From Pseudomonadota bacterium (GTDB lineage: Bacteria; Pseudomonadota; Gammaproteobacteria; Enterobacterales; Enterobacteriaceae): a stretch of DNA of 9,228 nucleotides. The position numbers and the translations under genes were made by a program. The notes under the pieces were generated by a model. The model was not told the origin of the DNA. It was given only the letters and a program-made list of their open reading frames with translations, and made no database searches. The stretch spans positions 1 through 9,228 of the forward strand of contig JAFACP010000396.1 of assembly GCA_023425455.1 (NCBI GenBank), read 5' to 3'. Shown here piece by piece: positions 1-6,448 of the stretch (the stretch's first letter is position 1; each line of letters opens with the position of its first letter).

Positions 1-435
<435 letters not shown>

Positions 436-452
436 GGCCGTTTGAGGTTGAT

Positions 453-1940
453 ATGCAATACATCAAAATCCATTCGCAGGATAACGTTGCCGTCGCGCTG
501 GCGGATTTAAGCGAAGGGACGGAAGTCACTTTCGACAACCAGTCGGTGACGTTACGCCAGGCCATTGGGCGTGGACATAAATTTGCCCTGATCCCCATTG
601 CGAAAGGGGAGAACGTGGTGAAGTACGGCCTGCCCATCGGTCATGCGCTGGCGGATATTGCACCGGGTGAATACATTCATTCCCACAATACCCGCACCAA
701 CCTTAGCGATCTGGACGAGTATAGCTATCAACCGGATTTCCAGGCTGAAGAAGGACAGGCGGCAGATCGTGAGGTGCAGATCTACCGCCGCGCCAACGGC
801 GAGGTGGGGATCCGCAACGAGCTGTGGATCCTGCCGACGGTGGGGTGCGTAAACGGCATCGCGCGCCAGATCCAGAGTCGTTTCCTGAAAGAGACGAACG
901 ATGCGCAAGGGATCGACGGCGTACACCTTTTCAGCCACACCTACGGCTGCTCTCAGCTCGGGGATGACCATATCAACACCCGTACCATGCTGCAGAATAT
1001 GGTGCGTCACCCTAATGCGGGGGCGGTGCTGGTGATTGGCCTGGGCTGTGAGAACAACCAGGTCGATGCCTTCCGCGAGACGCTGGGTGAGTTCGATCCT
1101 GCGCGGGTGCATTTTATGGTCTGTCAGCATCAGGACGATGAGATCGAGGCGGGGATCGAGCAACTCCATCAGCTGTATGAGGCGATGCGCAATGACCAGC
1201 GCGAGCCGGGCAAACTCAGCGAGCTGAAATTCGGTCTGGAGTGTGGCGGGTCGGATGGCCTTTCCGGCATCACCGCCAACCCGATGCTGGGGCGCTTCTC
1301 TGACTATGTGATCGCCAACGGTGGCACCACGGTGCTGACCGAGGTGCCGGAGATGTTTGGTGCCGAGCGGATCCTGATGAGCCACTGCCGCGATGAAGCG
1401 ACGTTTGAAAAAACCGTCACCATGGTGAACGACTTTAAACAGTACTTTATCGCGCATAATCAGCCAATCTATGAGAACCCGTCTCCGGGGAACAAAGCGG
1501 GGGGGATCACCACCCTCGAAGAGAAATCGCTGGGCTGCACGCAGAAAGCCGGGGCAAGTCAGGTGGTCGACGTGCTGCGCTATGGCGAGCGTCTGAGTAC
1601 GCACGGCCTGAATCTGCTGAGCGCACCGGGTAACGATGCGGTGGCCACCAGCGCGCTGGCCGGTGCGGGCTGCCATATGGTGCTGTTCAGTACCGGTCGC
1701 GGCACGCCGTATGGCGGTTTTGTTCCAACGGTAAAAATTGCCACCAACAGCGAACTGGCCGCGAAGAAAAAACACTGGATCGACTTCGACGCCGGGCAGC
1801 TGATCCACGGCAAAGCGATGCCGCAGCTGCTGAACGAATTTGTGGATTCGATTGTTGAATTCGCCAACGGCAAACAGACCTGTAATGAGAAAAATGACTT
1901 CCGCGAGCTGGCTATCTTCAAAAGTGGCGTAACGCTGTAG
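453..1940 (+). CDS. uxaA: Altronate dehydratase UxaA
   Basis: D-altronate dehydratase (EC 4.2.1.7) removes water from D-altronate to give 2-keto-3-deoxy-D-gluconate in the galacturonate branch of hexuronate breakdown; it is cytoplasmic and needs Fe2+. The product is 495 residues, the same length as E. coli UxaA. An N-terminal SAF-like domain covers about residues 11-82 and ends in a His-rich loop (IHSHN, 75-79). The large UxaA domain follows, with cysteine-containing blocks ILPTVGCVNG (126-135), SHTYGCSQLG (161-170), GLGCENNQ (196-203) and GLECGGSDGL (261-270), which are candidate metal ligands. ATG 453 is preceded by GAGG at 444-447, five bases upstream, and lies 17 bases after the uxaC stop, so the two genes are translated from one message. 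A hairpin terminator follows at once. No damage is seen. Confidence 0.97.
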   Translation: MQYIKIHSQDNVAVALADLSEGTEVTFDNQSVTLRQAIGRGHKFALIPIAKGENVVKYGLPIGHALADIAPGEYIHSHNTRTNLSDLDEYSYQPDFQAEEGQAADREVQIYRRANGEVGIRNELWILPTVGCVNGIARQIQSRFLKETNDAQGIDGVHLFSHTYGCSQLGDDHINTRTMLQNMVRHPNAGAVLVIGLGCENNQVDAFRETLGEFDPARVHFMVCQHQDDEIEAGIEQLHQLYEAMRNDQREPGKLSELKFGLECGGSDGLSGITANPMLGRFSDYVIANGGTTVLTEVPEMFGAERILMSHCRDEATFEKTVTMVNDFKQYFIAHNQPIYENPSPGNKAGGITTLEEKSLGCTQKAGASQVVDVLRYGERLSTHGLNLLSAPGNDAVATSALAGAGCHMVLFSTGRGTPYGGFVPTVKIATNSELAAKKKHWIDFDAGQLIHGKAMPQLLNEFVDSIVEFANGKQTCNEKNDFRELAIFKSGVTL

Positions 1941-1950
1941 GTCATCACGC

Positions 1951-1979
1951 TTTAAATTCGAAACGGCGTTTCATATAAT
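1951..1979 (+). promoter_or_regulatory. Likely sigma-70 promoter of ygjV nested in the uxaA terminator
   Basis: The loop of the uxaA terminator contains a consensus -10 hexamer TATAAT (1974-1979). Exactly 17 bases upstream is TTTAAA (1951-1956), a 4/6 match to the -35 TTGACA. Predicted initiation is near 1986, inside the 3' arm of the terminator stem, leaving a leader of about 32 bases before ygjV. A transcript starting there would lack the 5' arm and could not form the terminator, so the arrangement separates uxaCA from ygjV without extra space. This is inferred from sequence only. Confidence 0.6.
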
Positions 1980-1997
1980 GAGGCGCCGTTTCTTTTT
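1960..1997 (+). terminator. Intrinsic terminator of uxaCA
   Basis: A perfect 9-bp stem pairs GAAACGGCG (1960-1968) with CGCCGTTTC (1984-1992) around a 15-base loop and is followed by five T (1993-1997). It lies 19 bases after the uxaA stop, where the operon should end. The stem is GC-rich at its top and the U-tract directly abuts it, the classical rho-independent layout. The loop is unusually long and holds a perfect TATAAT; see the overlapping promoter. Confidence 0.82.
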
Positions 1998-2017
1998 CCT
2001 GAACACAGGACACCCAC

Positions 2018-2572
2018 ATGACCGCGTATTGGCTAGCCCAGGGCGTTGGCGTCATCGCCTTTCTGATTGGTATCACCACCTTTATCAACCGCGACGAACG
2101 GAAATTTAAAATCCAGCTTTCGGTCTACAGCGCGGTAATCGGCCTGCATTTCTTTCTGATGGGGGCATTCCCCGCGGGCTCCAGCGCCATGCTGAATACG
2201 GTGCGAACGCTGATCACCCTGCGTACCCGCAGCCTGTGGGTTATGGCGGTCTTTATCGTGCTGACCGGCGGTATTGGGCTGGCGAAATTCCACCATCCGA
2301 TGGAGCTGCTGCCGGTGGCGGGCACCATTGTCAGCACCTGGGCACTGTTTCGCAGCAAGGGGCTGACGATGCGCTGTGTTATCTGGTGTTCAACCTGCTG
2401 TTGGGTGATTCATAACTTCTGGCTGGGGTCGATCGGCGGGACGTTGATTGAGGGCAGTTTTCTGGTCATGAACGGACTGAACATTATTCGCTTCTGGCGC
2501 ATGCAGCGACGCGGAATTGATCCCTTCAGGGTTGAAAAAGCGGTGCAGGAAGAGAGCCCTTCCGTCCGCTGA
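2018..2572 (+). CDS. ygjV: YgjV family inner-membrane protein of unknown function
   Basis: The product has 184 residues and matches E. coli YgjV (about 183) along its length; it belongs to the bacterial inner membrane protein YgjV family, whose function is not established to my knowledge. About six hydrophobic segments are visible, near residues 4-23, 33-53, 72-90, 94-111, 117-135 and 138-157, with a basic C-terminal tail starting at FWRMQRRG that should be cytoplasmic. A cysteine cluster (RCVIWCSTCCW) lies in the fifth segment. ATG 2018 has an AGGA site at 2007-2010 with a 7-base gap. The gene is isolated between the uxaA terminator and the convergent sstT, so it is probably transcribed alone from the promoter at 1951-1979. 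The gene assignment is certain, the function open. Confidence 0.92.
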   Translation: MTAYWLAQGVGVIAFLIGITTFINRDERKFKIQLSVYSAVIGLHFFLMGAFPAGSSAMLNTVRTLITLRTRSLWVMAVFIVLTGGIGLAKFHHPMELLPVAGTIVSTWALFRSKGLTMRCVIWCSTCCWVIHNFWLGSIGGTLIEGSFLVMNGLNIIRFWRMQRRGIDPFRVEKAVQEESPSVR

Positions 2573-2581
2573 CGGAAGGGC
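2556..2581. terminator. Shared bidirectional hairpin terminator between ygjV and sstT
   Basis: An 11-bp perfect stem, GCCCTTCCGTC (2556-2566) with GACGGAAGGGC (2571-2581), closes a CGCT tetraloop. It covers the ygjV stop codon (2570-2572) and ends seven bases before the sstT stop. On the minus strand it is followed by a pyrimidine run (TCTCTTCCT), a reasonable U-rich tail for sstT. On the plus strand no T-run follows, so termination of ygjV is less sure. Its position between two convergent genes supports a shared role. Confidence 0.7.
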
Positions 2582-2588
2582 CGGAGCA

Positions 2589-3830
2589 TTAGCTGCGCAG
2601 GGCGTTTTTCGCCAGGCGCGCATCTTCAGCCTGACAGGCTGCTGCGGTAAACAGCACGTCGGTTGAGGAGTTCAGCGCGGTTTCACAGGAGTCCTGCAGT
2701 ACGCCGATGATAAAGCCGACGGCCACGACCTGCATGGCAATCTCGTTCGGGATACCGAACATATTACAGGCCAGCGGGATCAGCAGCAGCGACCCTCCTG
2801 CCACGCCGGAGGCGCCACAGGCACACAGTGACGCCACCACGCTCAGCAGTATTGCGGTTGGCAGATCCACCGCAATGCCCAGCGTATGCACCGCCGCCAG
2901 CGTCAGAACGGTAATGGTGATGGCCGCGCCAGCCATATTTATCGTCGCACCCAGAGGAATGGAGACGGAATAGGTATCGCGGTCGAGATTGAGTTTCTCA
3001 GCCAGCGCCATGTTCACCGGAATATTCGCCGCCGAGCTGCGGGTAAAGAAGGCGTACACGCCGCTTTCACGCAGGCAGGTCAGTACCAGCGGATACGGGT
3101 TGCGACGGATCTGCCAGAAGACCAGCAGCGGGTTGATCACCAGCGCGACCAGCAGCATACAGCCAACCAGCACCACCAGCAGGTGGGCATAGCTCCACAG
3201 CGTGGCGAAACCGGTAGTGGCAAGCGTGGAGGAGACCAGGCCGAAGATACCGATTGGGGCGAAGCGGATCACGACTTTCACCATAAACGTCACGGCGTTT
3301 GAGACATCGTTCACCAGGTTTTTCGTGGTCTCATTGCCGTGGCGCAGCGCGAAGCCCAGACCCACAGCCCACACCAGAATACCGATGTAGTTTGCGTCCA
3401 TCAGCGCGGTAATCGGGTTCGAGACCATGCTCATCAGCAGGCCACGTAACACCTCGACGATGCCGGATGGCGGCGTAATATCGGTTGCCGCGCTGGTTAA
3501 ATGCAGCGACGACGGAGAGAGGAAACTGAAAAGCACAGCGGTTAATGCGGCAGAAAATGTTCCCAGTAAATAGAGAACGATAATCGGGCGGATGTTGGTT
3601 TTCTGACCGTGCTGGTGGTTGGCGATGGAGGCCATAACCAGCATCAGTACCAGCACCGGAGCAACGGCTTTAAGGGCGCCGACGAACAGGGTGCCGAGCA
3701 GGCCAGTCGCTTCGGCGGCCGGTTTGGATACCATAGCCAGTAAGATCCCCAGTACCAGCCCTACCAGGATTTGTTTAACCAGACTACCCCGCGCAATACG
3801 CGCCAGCAGACCGTTAGATTGTGTGCTCAT
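2589..3830 (-). CDS. sstT: Na+/serine-threonine symporter SstT
   Basis: SstT imports L-serine and L-threonine with sodium across the inner membrane; it belongs to the dicarboxylate/amino acid:cation symporter (DAACS, glutamate transporter-like) family. The 413 residues compare with 414 in E. coli. Family signatures appear in order: the first re-entrant hairpin with its serine pair ([12 protein letters not shown], 262-273), the unwound helix motif [10 protein letters not shown] (294-303), the second hairpin ([17 protein letters not shown], 334-350) and the substrate/sodium helix [14 protein letters not shown] (380-393). Hydrophobic helices fill the N-terminal half. The ATG at 3828-3830 is served by AGGAAT at 3836-3841. 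The gene converges with ygjV, and alx lies upstream on the same strand but 305 bases away, so it is probably its own transcription unit. In E. coli the small RNA GcvB represses sstT (literature recollection). Confidence 0.97.
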   Translation of the reverse strand: MSTQSNGLLARIARGSLVKQILVGLVLGILLAMVSKPAAEATGLLGTLFVGALKAVAPVLVLMLVMASIANHQHGQKTNIRPIIVLYLLGTFSAALTAVLFSFLSPSSLHLTSAATDITPPSGIVEVLRGLLMSMVSNPITALMDANYIGILVWAVGLGFALRHGNETTKNLVNDVSNAVTFMVKVVIRFAPIGIFGLVSSTLATTGFATLWSYAHLLVVLVGCMLLVALVINPLLVFWQIRRNPYPLVLTCLRESGVYAFFTRSSAANIPVNMALAEKLNLDRDTYSVSIPLGATINMAGAAITITVLTLAAVHTLGIAVDLPTAILLSVVASLCACGASGVAGGSLLLIPLACNMFGIPNEIAMQVVAVGFIIGVLQDSCETALNSSTDVLFTAAACQAEDARLAKNALRS

Positions 3831-3863
3831 ACAAAATTCCTAAGTGAAATTGCGTTCCATCCG

Positions 3864-3885
3864 GGATGTGCTCTAAGTCACATTT
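3864..3885 (-). promoter_or_regulatory. CRP-like binding site upstream of sstT
   Basis: By my alignment 17 of 22 positions match the CRP consensus (AAATGTGA, a 6-bp spacer, TCACATTT). On the minus strand one half is a perfect AAATGTGA and the other is AGCACATCC-like (TGTGC on the plus strand). The centre lies about 44 bases upstream of the sstT ATG. That is too close for ordinary class I or II activation with a normal leader; relative to either candidate -10 the site falls downstream of the start, which would fit repression or a roadblock. It could also be chance, although the match is good. Confidence 0.5.
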
Positions 3886-4082
3886 ATGTGTGGATGTAAG
3901 TAAATGTTTGCCTGGTTGAGTATAAGGAAAGTACGGGGCGGGGGAAGTGCAAAATACTGGATTTTACGCACTGCGTCATATTTTTTAACTGTGTGTTTAC
4001 AAAATCACCAGCCCCCTTTCCCGATAACCCGGGAAAAATAAACAGATCAGACCACGGGAATGGGAAAATGCCAGGCTGGCTG

Positions 4083-4116
4083 CCGTTCCCCGCACGCCAT
4101 CACGCACGGGGAACGG
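4083..4116 (-). terminator. Strong hairpin downstream of alx
   Basis: A perfect 10-bp GC-rich stem, CCGTTCCCCG (4083-4092) with CGGGGAACGG (4107-4116), encloses a 14-base loop and begins 19 bases past the alx stop. Placement suggests a 3' end or mRNA-stabilising structure for alx. No U-run directly follows on the minus strand (next bases CAGCCAGCCTGGC, then TTTT), so it is not a classical intrinsic terminator. I cannot match it to a repeat family I know. Confidence 0.4.
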
Positions 4117-4135
4117 GAAGGTGTCAGCAGAGAAC

Positions 4136-5104
4136 TTACTGCGCCTGCTGTTTTTTATCGTGCTGACGGTTAACCCAGAGGTTGATCAGCAGCGTGACCA
4201 GCAGAATGCCAAACACCACGCCAAGCGAAATGGCGATCGGAATGTGGAAGAAATCGATAATCAGCATCTTGATACCGATAAACACCAGAATCACCGACAG
4301 GCCATATTTCAGCATTGAGAAGCGCTCAGCCGCCCCGGCCAGCAGGAAATACATGGCGCGCAGGCCAAGTATGGCGAACAGGTTAGAGGTCAGCACGATG
4401 AACGGATCGGTGGTCACCGCAAAGATCGCCGGAATGCTGTCAACCGCGAAAATGACGTCGCTCAGCTCAACCAGGATCAGCACCAGCAGCAGCGGCGTGG
4501 CAAACAGCAGCCCGTTTCTGCGCACGAAGAAATGCTCGCTCTCGATTTTGTCAGTCATGCGCAGATGACCGCGGATCCACTTCACCAGCGGCTTATCGCC
4601 AATACCGGTCTCATCCTCCTTCGCCAGCGCCATTTTCACCCCGGTAAACAGCAGGAACGCGCCGAACACGTACAGCAGCCATTCGAACTGGGTGATAAGC
4701 CAGCTGCCGGCAAAGATCATAATGGTACGCAGGATAATGGCGCCCAGGACGCCGTAGACCAGCACCCGGCGCTGCAGTGAGGCCGGAACGGCGAAGTAGC
4801 TGAACAGCATTAGCCAGACGAAGACGTTGTCCACCGCCAGCGCTTTTTCAATCAGGTAGCCGGTGAGAAACGCCAGCGCCTGCGGATCGGCGATTGCGCG
4901 ACCCTCGGTCGAGGCCAGATACCACCAGAACGCGGCGCAGAACAGCAGGGAGAGGGTGACCCATACCAGAGACCAGGCGGCAGCCTGTTTCATGCTCATG
5001 CCATGTGCGCCACGACGCCCCTGTAAAAAGAGGTCGATCGCCAGCATGATAAGCACAACGACCGCGAATCCGCCCCACAACACTGGAGTGCCGACAGAAT
5101 GCAT
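4136..5104 (-). CDS. alx: Alx, TerC-family membrane protein (manganese export)
   Basis: Alx is an inner-membrane TerC/Alx family protein; the E. coli homologue is induced at alkaline pH and by Mn2+ and lowers intracellular manganese. The product has 322 residues against 321 in E. coli. About seven to nine hydrophobic segments carry two acidic motifs typical of the family: [12 protein letters not shown] (86-97, Glu86 and Asp92) and [15 protein letters not shown] (212-226, Glu213, Asp216 and Asp222), probable metal-coordinating residues within the membrane. An in-frame ATG exists at 5122, but the sequence AAGGAA (5111-5116) that serves as ribosome site lies between it and the ATG at 5104, and homologues begin at the latter (MHSVGTP), so 5104 is chosen. 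Upstream lies the yybP-ykoY riboswitch with its own promoter and terminator; downstream is a strong hairpin. Confidence 0.96.
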   Translation of the reverse strand: MHSVGTPVLWGGFAVVVLIMLAIDLFLQGRRGAHGMSMKQAAAWSLVWVTLSLLFCAAFWWYLASTEGRAIADPQALAFLTGYLIEKALAVDNVFVWLMLFSYFAVPASLQRRVLVYGVLGAIILRTIMIFAGSWLITQFEWLLYVFGAFLLFTGVKMALAKEDETGIGDKPLVKWIRGHLRMTDKIESEHFFVRRNGLLFATPLLLVLILVELSDVIFAVDSIPAIFAVTTDPFIVLTSNLFAILGLRAMYFLLAGAAERFSMLKYGLSVILVFIGIKMLIIDFFHIPIAISLGVVFGILLVTLLINLWVNRQHDKKQQAQ

Positions 5105-5122
5105 ACGATTTTCCTTACACAT

Positions 5123-5163
5123 AAAAAAACAAAAACGGCTATGGTCAGAAGACGATAGCCGTT
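5123..5163 (-). terminator. Leader terminator hairpin upstream of alx
   Basis: On the minus strand AACGGCTAT (5155-5163) pairs with ATAGCCGTT (5134-5142), a perfect 9-bp stem; an inner GTC/GAC extension after one mismatch closes a tetraloop. It is followed by TTTTT-G-TTTTTTT (5123-5135). This intrinsic terminator ends seven bases before the alx ribosome site, so it can stop transcription before the gene and release the leader as a small RNA (SraF in E. coli). Confidence 0.85.
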
Positions 5164-5318
5164 GCTTTCTTATGCACAGACCTCGCCTTCCGGCAAGGTC
5201 TCACTTACAACGAAAAAAGAATACGCGTGTATCCCTTTTTGGTTGCCCGGCGACCGGATGCGGTTTTGCACGCATCGTAATGACGATCCACCGGCAAGGA
5301 AGTTACTCCCCTTTGCGC
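5125..5318 (-). ncRNA. sraF: SraF (PRE) leader RNA
   Basis: Initiation about seven bases past the -10 (near 5317-5318) and termination in the T-run at 5123-5135 predict an RNA of about 190 bases, in line with the length I recall for E. coli SraF, the terminated alx leader. It contains the whole yybP-ykoY aptamer. The name is given by homology of position and motif; both ends are predicted. Confidence 0.75.
5165..5315 (-). promoter_or_regulatory. yybP-ykoY manganese riboswitch (PRE element) of alx
   Basis: The minus strand shows the motif's conserved blocks in order: AAAGGGGAGTAAC (5302-5314), CGTCATTACGATG (5273-5285), CGGTCGCCGGGCAACC (5241-5256) and a GTGAGACCTTGCC half (5191-5203) closing a GNRA-capped 10-bp hairpin, AGACCTTGCC/GGCGAGGTCT with one G-U pair (5178-5201). 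In E. coli this leader is the PRE, which senses Mn2+ and alkaline pH and controls alx mainly through translation and termination. The aptamer sits between the promoter at 5324-5352 and the terminator at 5123-5163, the expected architecture. The outer limits are approximate. Confidence 0.92.
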
Positions 5319-5323
5319 GTAAC

Positions 5324-5352
5324 AAAATATGTCAGACCATTGATTTGGTCAA
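5324..5352 (-). promoter_or_regulatory. Sigma-70 promoter of sraF-alx
   Basis: On the minus strand TTGACC (5347-5352, 5/6 to the -35) is separated by exactly 17 bases from TATTTT (5324-5329, 4/6 to the -10). It lies just upstream of the riboswitch and gives the right leader length. The -35 and most of the spacer are embedded in a perfect inverted repeat (5333-5359). Confidence 0.78.
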
Positions 5353-5359
5353 TGGTCTG
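5333..5359. repeat. Perfect 11-bp inverted repeat over the alx promoter
   Basis: CAGACCATTGA (5333-5343) and TCAATGGTCTG (5349-5359) are exact reverse complements around the 5-base spacer TTTGG. The repeat covers the -35 and the upstream half of the promoter spacer of alx, and starts 20 bases after the ygjR stop. It may be an operator for a dimeric regulator, the 3' hairpin of ygjR, or both. There is no U-run directly after it on the minus strand (ACATATTTTG), so terminator use is doubtful. Confidence 0.85.
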
Positions 5360-5379
5360 CGCGAATTCATTACACAGTT

Positions 5380-6378
5380 TTACGCGATGGCTTCCGCCCC
5401 CACGCCGTCTGCCGGGAAGACCACGCCAGTCTGGCGGCGGATCTCGGTCTGCAGTTTGGCGGTGGTGCGGCTGACCGCAAGCCCCGGGTGATTCACTTCG
5501 TTGTCTTCAACCAGACGGGCGAAGACCTCAGCCTCATACAGCATAGTGTTAATATGCTGAGGCTGCGTCAGCTCCTGCGCTTTTCCGCCGCGTGGCACAA
5601 TGCTCAGCTTCTGGCATTCAGAGATTTTCTCGATCAGCAGTGAACCGTCTTCTCCCTGAATCTCGCTCGCCAGCACGGAGTCGCTGACCTTGGAGTGCTG
5701 CAGGGTCACGCTGAAGTCGCCGTAATCCATCACCACGACGCCATGCGCGTCTACGCCGCTCTCCAGCAGGCTGGCCTGCGCGCTCACGCTGTGCGGCTCG
5801 CCCCACAGCGCCACGGCGGAGGCCAGGCAGTAAAAACCGATATCCATAATCGAACCGTTGGAAAAAGCCGGATTAAAGGTGTTCGGGTTTTCGCCGTCGA
5901 GGTAGCGCTGGTAACGGGAGGAGTACTGGCAGTAGTTAATGAATGCTTTGCGGAGTTTGCCGATTTTAGGCAGGGACTGCTGCAGCAGCAGGAAGTTAGG
6001 CAGGCTGGCGGTTTTGAACGCTTCGAACAGCACCACCTCATTTTCGCGCGCCAGGGCAATGGCGGCCTCCACTTCCTGAATGTTGGAGGCCAGCGGCTTC
6101 TCGCAAATCACATGCTTTTTATGGCTGAGGAACAGCCGGGTTTGCGGGAAGTGCAGGGCGTTCGGGCTGGCGATATAGACCGCGTCAATAGCGTCGCTTT
6201 GCGCCATCTCGTCGAGCGAGGTGAACAGATGTTCGACCGGGTAATCGTTAGCGAAAGCCTGCGCCTGCTCAAGGCTGCGGGAATAGACCGCGGTGAGGGT
6301 ATACTTGCCGGTTTCGTGGGCGGCGTCGACGAACTGGCGGGTGATCCAGTTCGTCCCGATAACTGCGAAACGTATCAT
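5380..6378 (-). CDS. ygjR: YgjR, Gfo/Idh/MocA-family NAD(P)-dependent oxidoreductase
   Basis: The 332-residue product resembles E. coli YgjR (about 330), a putative cytoplasmic oxidoreductase with no assigned substrate that I know of. The N-terminal Rossmann fold starts at once (IRFAVIGTNWITRQF, 2-16), with SPNALH at 71-76 and the family hallmark EKPLASN (93-99), whose Lys94 is expected to be catalytic. The C-terminal sheet domain carries NGSIMDIGFY (174-183), equivalent to the usual GGALxDxGxH block, with Tyr183 where many relatives have His. The first glycine motif (GTNWIT) is degenerate compared with GxGxxG. ATG 6376-6378 is the homologous start; the nearest ribosome-site-like GGAG lies about 12 bases upstream, rather far. 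ygjP is 70 bases upstream on the same strand, so co-transcription is possible. Confidence 0.92.
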   Translation of the reverse strand: MIRFAVIGTNWITRQFVDAAHETGKYTLTAVYSRSLEQAQAFANDYPVEHLFTSLDEMAQSDAIDAVYIASPNALHFPQTRLFLSHKKHVICEKPLASNIQEVEAAIALARENEVVLFEAFKTASLPNFLLLQQSLPKIGKLRKAFINYCQYSSRYQRYLDGENPNTFNPAFSNGSIMDIGFYCLASAVALWGEPHSVSAQASLLESGVDAHGVVVMDYGDFSVTLQHSKVSDSVLASEIQGEDGSLLIEKISECQKLSIVPRGGKAQELTQPQHINTMLYEAEVFARLVEDNEVNHPGLAVSRTTAKLQTEIRRQTGVVFPADGVGAEAIA

Positions 6379-6448
6379 AAACGTTTACGTACTCCGTAGC
6401 TGGGAACCTGTCGCCACTGTAGCACGTGATTATTGCAAAACCAGTGCG

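Larger units (their letters stand above)
3831..4135 (-). other. sstT upstream / alx downstream intergenic region
   Basis: This 305-base stretch separates the alx stop from the sstT start, both on the minus strand, and holds no supportable gene. It is A/T-richer than the flanking genes. It contains a CRP-like site (3864-3885), two possible -10 hexamers for sstT on the minus strand (TATACT at 3919-3924, 5/6, with no good -35; TAAAAT at 3961-3966, 5/6, with TTAAAA 16 bases upstream), a short inverted repeat TTTCCCG/CGGGAAA at 4017-4036, and a strong hairpin just after alx (4083-4116). Which -10 element is used cannot be decided from sequence. Confidence 0.7.

Noticed and set aside
552..1808. 418-codon open frame on the minus strand opposite uxaA
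   Set aside because: It lies wholly inside uxaA. Its translation is rich in His, Arg and Gln with no recognisable domain, as expected from the antisense of a GC-biased gene.
3919..3952. TTGCAC with TATACT as a full sstT promoter
   Set aside because: The spacer is 22 bases, too long for sigma-70; TATACT alone is kept only as a candidate -10.
4017..4036. TTTCCCG/CGGGAAA inverted repeat as a terminator
   Set aside because: The stem has only 7 bp, and the base runs after it on either strand do not form a U-tract at the right place.
5105..5122. Six-residue upstream extension of alx (MCKENR)
   Set aside because: The extension encodes the ribosome binding site of the downstream ATG, and homologues start at MHSVGTP or an equivalent.
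4863..5474. 203-codon open frame on the plus strand crossing the alx start and leader
   Set aside because: It spans the alx start, the riboswitch and the ygjR end on the opposite strand; the translation is low-complexity and Arg-rich with no family signature.
5695..6399. 234-codon open frame on the plus strand opposite ygjR
   Set aside because: It is antisense to a well-conserved oxidoreductase gene with no family resemblance of its own; explained by codon bias.
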